In this document: in pieces, positions 24,001 to 35,600 of the stretch
Position numbering within the stretch: the stretch's first letter is position 1
Layout: the number at the start of each line of letters is the position of its first letter
From: Paracyclopina nana
Taxonomy: Eukaryota; Arthropoda; Copepoda; Cyclopoida; Cyclopettidae
Direction: 5' to 3'
Assembly (NCBI GenBank): GCA_019096065.1
Contig: JAGUCH010000009.1
Coordinates: 5,032,001 to 5,096,000 of the forward strand
DNA: 64,000 nucleotides
Position numbers and translations under genes: made by a program
Notes under the pieces: model-generated
Database searches by the model: none
Told to the model about the DNA's origin: nothing
What the model saw: the letters and a program-made list of their open reading frames with translations, nothing else

Positions 24001-25921
24001 ACATTGTTTCGCAGACCGGATAATTTTCAATTCGCAGCTACTAAACTTTTCGCCGGAATTGACACGATGTAATCTGGACATGAAATCATGTCGCATTGAC
24101 GCATCGATGCGTGGAAAATGTTCACACGCCGCTGGAAAAGTGTTTTTGTGCATATCACAATTTCAACCATAGCATAGTAGTAATTTCTAGAGCGGAAGCG
24201 CGTGCCCGGCAACGCAGTAGAATGGCTTTTTGATGGCTTTTTTACCTTCCTCAATTTCATGATGTAATGGCTCGCGTTTTTCGGAGATATGTCCGCGTAA
24301 TTGCTACCCTTGGGAAAGCGCAGCAGCAGCCATTTTAGAAAAGCAGACTGAAATTTGATCAAGAAACTATTTCTTTGCTGCTAGCAGAGCGCATAATTCC
24401 ACGTGATATAACAGGGAATCGTTTATTGTCAAATTAAAATCACATTAGTGCCCAATCAATCAACTCGACAGGAGGCTAAAACAAATAGAGCGAATGTGAA
24501 AGCAAACAACATATTAATTCCTCCCTGGGGACTTTAGCTAACTTTTTATCTCTCACGTCAACAGCGACCGTTTCCCATACTTCAAAGCTGAGGACGAAAG
24601 GTGGAAAAACTCAGTGAGGCATAACCTGTCCATGAACCCTCACTTTCGCAAGGGCAACAAGACCAAACATGGATCTGGTCACTTGTGGGTCTTGGCGGAC
24701 ATTGACGATGACCAAAACGATGATCTGACCAAAGTGGTAAGTGGAATTTGAGCATCACCAATTTGTCAAATCCTAGCTTTAACCCAAACTTAACTTGCAT
24801 TGCAGCTTTTTCACTACCACTTTCAATGGCATCATAGTGTAATGATACAAAAAATACCAGAAGTGGCTTTTTGGCTGCTTATGTTTTGGGCATTTTTGAG
24901 TGTTGAATGATGAAAAAGCTTCAATTTGCACTAATTTCCTTCTTGAACCAATCGCAGCTCCATCTGGCGGATGAATATTGCGAATTTTTTGCATTAAAAA
25001 TAAGGAAAAATGTAGATGGACTAAATATAGGCATTGATTGCTAATCATGATTACAGGGTGTTCAGCAGCAGTCACACCAGGAAGTTGCAGTAGGGGAGGA
25101 CGAGGATGAGGCCGCAAAGGCTGTTAGATCGATTCTGGGTCACAATGAACTTGAATCAGCTGAATTAAGGGAGAAATCCACTAGAGCTCCATCTGCAAGA
25201 GCTCCTACTCACCGCTTTGAAGAGGAGGCCAACAAGGAGAACTCTGATGTAAAAAGGTCGACTCGAAGCAAAGAAAAGTCCATCATTCAGCCGTATCCTC
25301 CGGTCAGTAGCTGTTCCAGCAGCTTTCAACAGCTGACATCAGCTGCAGCTCGAGGGGTCAAGCGACCGGCATGCGAAGCTTATCCAGAGTCAAAATTGGA
25401 CGCACCTGGTAAACAAAAATATGATTAAATATACCATGAGTTTAACCACTTTAAATGTGCCAACAATATCGTTAAGATTTAAAGCTTATTTCCATGCATG
25501 ATAAATGTCACATTTTTTGCTGCCTTAATTTTGACAAGCCACAGTATTTTTTGCCTCAATTATACCCACTAATCATGGCTTTTGCTCCACAGACGTTTTC
25601 GTGACCACCGATATACATAACACGGCCTGCATTCCTCCGTCAGCCAAGAGGCCGACTCCGTCCTCATCAGCGACCTCAGCCTCAAGTGTCCTCCAAATGA
25701 CCTCCAGCACCGGCCCAGTTCCCTTCTCACCCATGGATCAGATAGAGGAGCTCGACGTCTTTTGCGGAGGCTACAATCCTCCGGCCTCGGCGGGAACAGC
25801 GGCCTCGGCGGCCTCCACGACGGCCTCCAACTCTGTCTCTGTGGAAGTGGACAGCCTCGAAAAGGCTCTGGGCATTGAATTTCACGATCCCAACGTTCAT
25901 CGTCAGCTGTTGGCAAAATGA
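21069..25921 (+). CDS. jumu: Jumeau-like forkhead transcription factor (FoxN1/4 class)
   Basis: Six exons: 21069–21663, 23039–23241, 23346–23455, 24565–24736, 25057–25408 and 25593–25921, in consistent phase, encode 586 residues. The forkhead domain spans about residues 273–345 and is split by intron 3 after TVSGIYNWIT. It begins YRKPPYTYTELITQAL and continues RWKNSVRHNLSMNPHFRKG to GSGHLWVLADI. The PHFRKG plus HLW wording is typical of jumeau/Domina and separates it from FoxN2/3, FoxK and FoxJ. Flanks are low-complexity: Gln/Pro-rich N-terminus, acidic stretch EAAEDEDEG, Ala/Ser-rich C-terminus. Jumeau acts in heart and neural progenitor division, eye development and chromatin silencing in flies. 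Introns 1 (1.4 kb) and 3 (1.1 kb) are the longest in this gene and may hold regulatory sequence. A poly(A) signal lies at 26186–26191. Confidence 0.88.
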
Positions 25922-26968
25922 AGTTGGGCTAATGTCTCGCGCAACTTTTTGTCGCATCACGCAACCTCGCATTTCTCGAACAGTTCGGGAGACTTTGAAT
26001 TATGTTGAACGGAGCATATTTTGCGTGACAAGAAGCACCTTTTGCCTCCCTTTTTATTTGTATCCCACCAGACCTCCAGTTGTTATTGTACTCCATTTTT
26101 AGTCACACTGTTGTCATCACTACTCGCTTGAAAAAGGAGTTTTTGGCCTCCACGCTTCCCCCGCAGTGCAGTGGGGAACAAGTCCAATAAATCCGATATC
26201 ATGAAAGCAGCAAGAAAAGTAAGAAAGAGTGCCAATAATGCCGATGATCCACCAGACACGACTTACTCATCGTTGTATTATATATTGTATATGCAGAATA
26301 TCCATGTCCATTCCAAATTACTACAAGTTTTTTTAAGTAACGGTAGCACAATTATTTAGTTCAAGAGCCAAAATCGTCGTATTACTGCTATTTTCTTGTC
26401 AGCTACATTTTGATAGGTATTTTTGCCACCCAAAAAAAGGCTTTTAAGCAATACATTCATTTTCCTCATCGCTAAATCTTTTCACCTTTTTCCTGCAATT
26501 TGTCTCATGTTATGCCATAAAAGTAATAATATTCTCGTGTCTTGTAAACATATTCTGGAAAAGGGCGTGAGTTTGCCGCACACAAATAAATTCGTCAAAT
26601 TCTGTCTGCATTTTCAGCAGAGTGGATGTCATTTTTACAGCTCATTCATCAGAGGAACGAGCTTGCTAATGACTCTTCTTCTTGTTTATTATTTTGGATG
26701 CTACATAGCTTCAGTTTCTCGGCTGCCAGATCCGTTCAGTGAACTTTAGTCAGCAAAAATCTGCACAATGTTCTAGCTGGATTCTCTCTCTGACCCGAAA
26801 AAAGTAAGATTTTACTCATTTTTGCACAGTTCGAGGAATTGAGCTTGTGTCAAATATTCCACTGTGCGAGCAATGCGTGCTTCAATTTTTATTGGTGCAT
26901 TTGCTAAAAGAGGTCATTTCTCATAGTCTCTAATTTCCTGCTAGTTTCTTTGCCAGATTTGCAGCATT
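25922..26968. other. 3' UTR of jumeau-like gene and spacer
   Basis: The AATAAA at 26186–26191 ends the forkhead transcript. The rest, about 780 bases of AT-rich sequence, precedes the secreted multidomain gene and should hold its promoter. Open frames here (for example 26423–26749) are Cys/Leu-rich chance frames without splice context. Confidence 0.45.
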
Positions 26969-29900
26969 ATGAGGAAAAAACTACTGCTTTGGGCCATCTT
27001 CAATTCTCTTGTGATTTTCAACTGTGGCCAGCCAAAGAAATTTGATGGCAGCCTGGTCAAGTTGCCAGATCAGTACCAGCAGAGAATGAATGTCGTCAAT
27101 GAGCCTGAGCTGTACCAATCTCAAGGAGCGGTGTACCAAATGCCAGCTGCTCTTGACTATCCAACCTACCAAATACCTCCACCACCTCAGGATATAAGAG
27201 GTAAACGTGCAGTAATGTTCAGAAGAAAGCAATTATGGCTGCTTTTCATGGCACACCAAAAAAGTGCTGAATCACAAATCAAATGTCAGACAATGTTTTG
27301 ACTGGAGCCACCTATAGTATAACGTATTTGCCTTTCTGTAGAAATGTACTACTACCAAGCTGCTCCCACTCAGGATTTGGTGCCAGCAGCTCCTCCTGCA
27401 ACACAGCTAGGTAAAACCGACAAAATGATGACCTCATTTGTGCAAAAATTGAATTCTAGGGAGTGGCTTTTGCGGCTCCCCAGTTATGCCAACCTCGAGG
27501 TGCCCAGTGCCTTGGTATAGGCCAGAGGCCAATAATTTCTACTGGGACTCTTCTGCTGGCAACTGTTTGCCATATTTTGGACCTGGCTGCTCGACGAGCC
27601 AACAAGGGAGCAACATTTACAACACCTATGATGACTGTATGAGTGTCTGTGCTTTTCAGCAAAGACAAGGTGAATATTAGAAAGCCCTGCTCTCACTCGG
27701 TTTTATTAGCTCAATTTCATCGCAGAGGAATTATTCTACTGCCCTTCCAATGACCAAGCCATTCCAATGAGCTGGAAATGCAATGGATACATGGACTGCA
27801 TGTATGGGGAAGATGAGCTCCAGTGTGGAACTGGCTGCAGATCCAAGACCGTTTGGGAGCTGACCGATGCCAATTTTGACCAGACTCTCATGTGGTCGGG
27901 GGAGAACGTTTTGGTCGACTTTTTTGCACCCTGGTGCAAAGCTTGCGTCAAATTCAACCCGCAGCTTGAATTGGCAAGCCAGGAAGCTTGCCTCTATGGC
28001 ATGGATGTGGTTTTTGCCAAAGTGAACTTGGACAAAAATCCCATTTTGAAAAGCAGATTTAGCATCAGAACATTTCCGAGGCTCTTGCTTTTTCCAAGAT
28101 CTGGATCGAGGCCGAGAAGGTAACTAATTTTCAAGATGTAACAGTTCTTGAGGAAATAGCAGTGCAGTATTTCTTAAAGGTTTTTCAAGAAATACGGCTT
28201 GGAGAAAGCCAACTTTATAGCGTGGCTTCGAGCTAAATTAGGCGAAGATTTGACCTATAGCTCGCCATGTTCTCTGAACTATTTTCCCTGTGCAGACAAT
28301 AGTGGATGTGTGCCAGTCAAAAATGTAAGCTACCTTTACTAAGATCAGCCAGAATTTGTTAACAGCCTTTGCATAGGTTTGTGATAAAGTTTTCAACTGC
28401 CTTGATGGCTCGGATGAGCAATTTTGCAACAAGCTACAAGATCAACCAGAGGAAGATGAACCCGAGGATAACACTGTTGTGAAGCCAGAATTGCCTAAGC
28501 CAAATCCCGAGCCTTCCAAACCTGAGCCTTCTAAACCTGAGCCTTCCAAACCTGAGCCTTCCAAACCTGACACGCAAAAGCCTCTCGGTAACGACACTAT
28601 AATAGCAGACGGCGGGAGCAAACCAGGTAAACAACTTTTGTTTTGTTTCGATTTTCAAGAAAACGGCCCAACTTTTTCTGGGGCACGACTACTCCTAATC
28701 ATTTTGTAAAATTAAGGTATGTTGAAATACCTCAAATTAGCCTTTTTTGAAATTGATGAAACAGTCTCATTTGCTACATTCCTGAAGTCAAATTAAGCTG
28801 TCACCTCCTTTTAGCGAACTGTGACTTCAAGTGCAATGATGGTTCGTGTCAGCCTAGCCAAAATCGATGCGATGGCAAAAAAGACTGTCCGGATGGCATA
28901 GATGAGCGCAATTGTGGCGAAACGGCGTGCATGGAATTCAAATGTGTTACGTCAGGAGATTGTATTGATCTTTCAAAAAAGTGCGATGGCAGCCAGGATT
29001 GTGATGACAACTCTGATGAGGAAAATTGTCAAGGTACAAAAAAGATCTGTGCAAACACGAAGAAAATGTGAGCATAATCATTATTGTTGGGGGTTTCGCC
29101 GTTTGACTCCTCAATAATCTCTGGTCACCGCAAATCTGGCCAATTCCCACAAAAAGTGTGCATTTTCCCCCCGATTCTGGGATTTGATCCGCATGCAATA
29201 GACTCAAGTTGTATCGATATACTACTACTACTGTAATACGCGAGAAGGTAAATTCCCTGCTGCACTTTCCAAAATGGCGGATTTGGCGGGCAAAAGCTCA
29301 GTTTGATCAATGAACGCGGCAAGGGAGCTTTCTTCACTTTTGCTCTTTTACCTGGGCTCATTTCAGCCACCCAGGGGAAAATTGGCCTGCAAAGCAGAAT
29401 TTTCAAAAAGGCAAAATTAAAAATTACTCTAAAGCTGAAAGTAGTAATAAAGATGGCGGCCCAAGTGCATGAATTTTGCCCCACTGTGTCCATTACGTGT
29501 AATGTAGAGTTGCTCCAAAAACTTTTATGGTGTCCATGAGAAACGACTACTATCATTCTTAAGCTACTGGAAGGGTAGGGGAGAAATAGCAAACGTCCCT
29601 TATGCCAAAATGGAATAATGCCACACTGCATTCTAAAATTATTTGCCTGTCTTTCAGAGAATTGCGATCCCAAATTATCATGGCAGTGCCAAGATGGGAA
29701 AAGTTGCATTGATATCAGGCGAAAATGCGATTCGCACCCTGACTGCGCTGACGCCTCTGATGAAAACCTCGAAAATTGCCCCATGAGTAATTTTGCAGGC
29801 AATTTATTTTTAACTCTCATTTCGCTGCTTTTCTCACAGATGACTGCAACTCTGAGCTGAATTTTAAATGCTCCAATGGCGAAGGCTGCATAGATAATAG

Positions 29901-32612
29901 ACGACGGTGTGATGGTCACTCGGATTGCAGAGATAATTCAGATGAGCAAAATTGCAAAGATGGTGAGTTCATTCAAAATAAATCTTTTTTTTCTTGCTAT
30001 AACAGTTAAAACGACAGTTGAGTGCCATTACTGGCAAATCAAGTGCATCAGCAATGGGATTTGCGTGGATAAGCGACGGAAATGCGATAACACGGTAAGA
30101 GGTTGCGTGATTTCGCGCGGAAATAGTTGCGCGCTTACGCTACGCATTTTTGCAGCGTGATTGCGAAGATGGCTCTGATGAAATGAACTGCGAGGAAAGC
30201 AAGCCCGCCAACCAAACTAACAATTCACCAAACTATGATCTTCCAAATGAACTGGATCCAAATGAAGGTAGATCAAGTTGCCTATTTGGAATTCTTTGGT
30301 AATGCTGTGATAATTTAGGTAATGAGTTAGAGTGCCCAAAAGTGTGTACCAAAGAGTATGAGCCCGTTTGTGGCAGCGATGGAGCCACATATCAAAATAA
30401 GTGCCAATTGAAGCTTGTGCAATGTGAAGAGGTAAATAATGCTAGTTGAATCAGTATTTGTGTGGTATATATCTTATGTTTCCAAAGAAAAAGCCAGATC
30501 TGTACATTGACTTTGATGGTGAATGCCCTGAATCGCAGCAGCCAGAAAAGCCCCAAGGTAAAAAGCACATTTTTTAACTGAAATAAATAAATAATGGAGG
30601 CCTTATTCAGAAAACTGCAATAAAACTTGTCTGGGGGGATACACTGACAAAGTGTGCGGAAATGATGGAGTTACATATGGAAATAAGTGCCAATTGGAAA
30701 ATCAAGCATGTCTGTTTCCCGAGAAAAACTTGATTGTTCAATTTCCAGGGGATTGTGCTGGTAAGCAAAAAAAACACCAGTTGAATCATGCAGTCATACT
30801 GTACTTTTGTGGGTACAGATTGCCCAGTGGTTTGCACAGCCGACTTTAGACCCGTATGCGGGTCAAATGGAAAAACGTATCCTAACCTATGCCAGTTTAA
30901 GGCTGCTAAATGCTCGCCAAATTCTGGGCTAAGCGACCTGCAACTTGCTTATGAGGGAAAATGCATTAATGAAGGTATTCAGAATATTTATATCAAGCTG
31001 TTTCAATGTTTTTCATGATTTGTACACAGAGTGCAAAGAGAAATGTACTAAAGACTACAAGCCAGTTTGCGGAACTGATGGTCAAACATATTCAAACTTG
31101 TGCAGCTTGAATGCTGTCAGGTGTCAGGGAAACAATGATTTGGAAGTGGCAAATGAAGGAGCATGCGAACTTACTTCAATGAATGACAGAGGTTATTGTG
31201 ACAATGCATCTTTCTTTATTTTTGTTTTTTGTAAATGCTTTTCTTTTATTTTTAGATTGTCCGCTTGTGTGCACAGCCGACTTCAGACCAGTTTGCGGGT
31301 CTAATGGAAAAACTTACTCCAACTTGTGCCAACTTAAGGCTGCAAAGTGTTCCGGTCTTGATGATTTGGAAGTTGCCTCTGAAGGCGAGTGCCAATCTGA
31401 TGGTAAGGTATTTAGTTATCCAGAAAGGTGACAATCCACTGAGCTTCCCTTTACAGATTGCAACCAAGCATGTACAAGAGAGTACAAGCCAGTCTGTGGA
31501 ACTGATGGACAGACATATCCAAACTTGTGCAGCTTGAATGCCGTCAGGTGTCAGGGAAACAATGATTTGGAAATGAAGTTTGAAGGAGAATGTGAACAAT
31601 CTTCACTTGACGGCAAAGGTTGAAAAAACAATTGGACTTCAATATTTCACGCCATTAACATAAACTATAATAATTTCTCGCCATTTTTACTTAGATTGCC
31701 CGATTGTGTGCACAGCCGACTTCAGACCAATTTGCGGGTCAAATGGAAAAACTTACTCCAACTTGTGCCAACTTAAGGCTGCAAAGTGTTCCGGTCTTGA
31801 CGATTTGGAAGTTGCCTCAGAAGGCGAGTGCCAATCAGATGGTAAATGTTGCATAATGAAATTAACCTTTTTCAGCCAACTAAACTCATGTCACATACCT
31901 AGATTGCAAAGACGAATGCACCAAAGAATACAAACCAGTCTGTGGAACAGATGGGCAAACTTACTCCAATGAGTGTGATTTGAAAGCAGCCAGATGCAAA
32001 GGAAAAGAAGGGTTGAAAGTGGCACAAAATGGACCATGTGTTTCAGACAACAAGAACTGCTCGGAGACTAACCAGTTTATGTGCTCTTCAGATGATTCTT
32101 GCATTGATTTGGACAAGCAGTGCAACCAAATTGCAGATTGTCCTAATGCAGAAGACGAACGTTACTGCCCAGACTCATTTGTGTGCAATGACAATGCAAC
32201 TGTTCTGGCCAAATCTCAGGTGTGCGACAACTTCCCGGATTGTCCGGATGGAGATGACGAGGATTGCCCCAGCGTTTGTGATCCTTTTGACCAGTTCACA
32301 TGCAAAAACGGTGAATGCATAGCTAAAGGGGACAGATGTAATGGATACATTGACTGTATTGACAATTCCGACGAGTTTGATTGTCCTAAAGAGCCCGACG
32401 AGGAGCCAATGGAGGAGGAAAAGCCGGATATCAGCACACCTGAATACTACGATGACTATGATTACGTAGGTGGGCTCTTTGATCCGGATTCCGGATCAGT
32501 TGTATCCAGCAAGCCAGTCGTCACCTACGATACAGATGTCAATGCTGGTGAAGAACCACCATCGAACGATTACTATGAGGAGGAGAATGGCGTAGACGAT
32601 TGGGAGTACTGA
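26969..32612 (+). CDS. Secreted multidomain protein: Kunitz-like, LDLRa repeats, thioredoxin, eight Kazal domains
   Basis: Twenty exons, most of them symmetric phase 1: 26969–27200, 27342–27410, 27460–27669, 27726–28119, 28180–28324, 28377–28626, 28815–29033, 29658–29786, 29840–29962, 30006–30094, 30156–30267, 30319–30431, 30488–30557, 30611–30760, 30819–30974, 31030–31191, 31256–31402, 31457–31618, 31695–31841 and 31903–32612. Total 1262 residues. Order: signal peptide ([19 protein letters not shown]); Kunitz-like six-Cys domain (about 103–166); degenerate LDLRa; thioredoxin fold with APWCKAC (W240, C241, C244) and cis-Pro motif RTFPRLLLF; LDLRa; Pro-rich linker; five LDLRa; eight Kazal domains; three LDLRa; acidic tail. 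Kazal and Kunitz domains inhibit serine proteases; LDLRa modules bind calcium and ligands. It has no transmembrane segment, so it is probably secreted into haemolymph or matrix. I know no family with this exact order. Poly(A) signal 32621–32626. Confidence 0.85.
28509..28568 (+). repeat. Tandem repeat, four 15-base units coding EPSKP
   Basis: Four copies of GAGCCTTCCAAACCT, one with a single change (C to T), sit in frame in exon 6 of the secreted multidomain gene. They code a Pro/Glu/Lys spacer between LDLRa modules. The near identity of the copies suggests recent expansion, and length may vary between individuals. Confidence 0.9.
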
Positions 32613-32647
32613 TTATGAGCAATAAACGTTTTTGTAAATAGTAGCCT

Positions 32648-35600
32648 TTAGTTATTTGCAAACAGCTGTAGATCCAGCCTCACGGTCACCATTCCGGATT
32701 CCGTTTCTAAAAGAGTCAGCTTTTTGGTCATTGGCCCAGCAGAGGCTGAATTTTGCTTTTCCGCCAATATGGCTGCAATTCTGACCTCAGTCCTCCCCAG
32801 AAACTCGTTGGGTGAAAAGTAGTCCTTGTCAAAGACAGTGACGCAAAGGACATCTTCGCTTGGATCCTGGATGAAAAACTGCATGTTGGCATTCCACTTG
32901 GGGTTGCATGTATTGTCAATCACTGATGTTTTGTACTCTTGAGATCCCATGCTGACTTCGCAATATGGATCAATTTTCCCTGAATAAATATGTACGTTTA
33001 AAAACTTGTTAAAAAAATAATGATTGCATGCATCAGATTATACCTTTCCCTCTAGGGCATTTAAGGTTAGAAGCAGAAAGAAGAACCAGCCTCAAAACTC
33101 CCTTATTTGGAGCCATAATATCAGCTAAAAAGGAAAAGGAAAGAGAGAAGAAAATGCTGTCATGCAAAATGTATCCAAGGGAGAGAATGGAAAAACTACT
33201 TGAAAATATTGCATGCATTTCAGATTTACCATTGGCTTTCGAGTTTGTCAAATTTTGGCCATCTATAACGATTACAAGCAGCCTTCCAGTGGCCTTGTTT
33301 TGAACTGCAATTTTCACAATAGCAAAAGGGCTCAACAATATCAATTATGGGGCATACCTGATTGTTTCCTCAAGGCTTCCATTTGGAGAGTGTCTTGGTA
33401 CTTCGCGATGGCCTCATTCAGCTTTTGGATCCATAGCCTTCTATCATGAATGCTTTGGCACTCAAAGAACACTTTTTTAACATCCTTGTTGTGGTTGTCA
33501 GTCAAGAACTCGAGGCCAAACTCAATATCTTCAGTCGGTGTATCTGCCTTCATGATTGACGACTTCTTGCGATGCTTTGATTGCAAGCTGCCAACAACAG
33601 AGATTTCGTCGAGGAAAATGGGCTTTCTGTACAGAGTCATTTTGATGTGGTTATGCTTCTCAAAAGAAAAGTGTGGGCTCACACTTTGGTCAGGGGTTGT
33701 TAGGAGTAAGAAGTCGTTGAATAAAAAGGCCACAATCTCCTTGCCACTTTTGGCCTTCAGAAGCAAGCCATAATGGAGGAATTTTCTGGGCCCCATCACA
33801 TTGGTTGTGGAGTTGAAAGTCAGTTTTTCGTCGAGGGTTAAAGCTGGATTTTTAGCACTGTCCACGTGGATTTGAAGCCATTCCAGCCTTTCCGTGTTTT
33901 CCTTATGTCTAGTTCCCTCATTGACCTAGAATGTTTTTGGTGAGCTACAACAAAGCAAAAGTCTTTTAGAACAGTCTTACTTGTTCACATAGGCTTCTGG
34001 ATAATTTCAAGGCTTTGCTCATCAAAAGGTAGTCCGGATGATTGACATCAGTATGCTTCAATATTTTTTCAATCAAAACTGGGTAATCCATCACTCGTTT
34101 CACTGGCTTGATTAGGAAAAATGACAACGGCAAGCCTTTCACTCTTTGTTTGGATTGGCAGTGTCTCAGAGCCTCGTCAAAGCCTGGCTTGATTTCCACC
34201 AGCTTTTGGAGCAGCCCAGCAGCATTCAGCTGGGATGAACAATATCTGACGTAGGCACCCATTTGCGGGAACTATTCAAAAGAAAGCAAAAAATGAAGAA
34301 GAAGAGTTCCAATGGACAAAAAAAGTGCTCTTTTTACATTTTCGCAAAGAATGTCCCCAATGTTGACATCCTGCTTCATGGTCATCGCCCTCCTGATTTT
34401 GAGTGATTTGTAGAGTCGATTTGAGCAGAGGAGCAAATCATTGGTGTTTGTGAAAATGATCTCCATTTCGTCTGGCATGAGAATGTTCTTTTGTTTCATA
34501 GGTCTGATGAAGCAATCGCTGATGATTTCCAAGCTCTCAAGGTAGTCCTTTTCAGTGCTGACAAGCTCTGATATGACTTCATATCTTTTCTGGTTGAAGG
34601 CTACGTTGCTTTCTACGATTTCATGTTGGGTGTTGTCATTAAAGTCCAGGCTATCATCGTCATCTCCACAGACCTCATCATACCTGTCTTGCATCGTGAT
34701 GACTTCTTGTTCAGCTTTGATGTCGAAACCGGCATTCCAATCATAGTCGTCTTCTTTGGCTGATGGGTCGACATCTTCAATGTCCTCAGTTGTCACCTCG
34801 TCATAATTGCTGGAATCTTCAACTGGAAGAATTGGGTTCTGTTGATAAGTTGGTTGTGACAGATTTGGACAGAGAAGCAAGAGAAAAGCTTTTTTTTATT
34901 ACTATTATTCAAAGAATTTGATCGCTTTAACAAGGAGTCTAAACAATTGACAATGACTTCTACACAACAAGATAAAATTCAGAAAATTCATTAAAGGAGA
35001 CTAACACACTTTTAGCTACATTTACTACATAATAAAGGAAGAGAGCGTTAGCTCTTTGTCATCCTGGACATCAATTTCTGGCATGACATCCTGAAAGAGA
35101 GAAGGCCAATGTAGAATTTTCCTTCAGACCTCACTAAATTGACACACCATCAACCACGAAATTTAAATAATAAATGACAGCCCAAAGACCCAGGAAAAAT
35201 AAGGGAAAAACAGAAGGAAACTCAAGTTAAGCTTACAGTTGATCTCCTCCACATAATTGGATGGGAAAACGCCCACTCTGCCATCAAGTTCACCCTTCCA
35301 CCAGGCCTCTTCTTCTTTGGACAGCAAAATGATCATGTCTCCGGCATTGAAGGCCAGCTCATCATCATGTTGACCAGCATAAGAGTAGAGAGCCCTGAAC
35401 TTTGGCTGTTGTGGCTCTTCAGGGGCAGGGGCTGCAGGGGCTGCTGCCTTTTCAGAGCCTCCCATCAGCTTGACATAAGAAGCAGGGAACCAGCCAATCT
35501 GCCTTTTTCGACCCTTAGTGCCCTTCAAGTAGATATGCCAGTAGAAAATGGTGAGCAGTGAAATAATATATGTATCTTACAGTTCCAGAGGCTTGAATCT

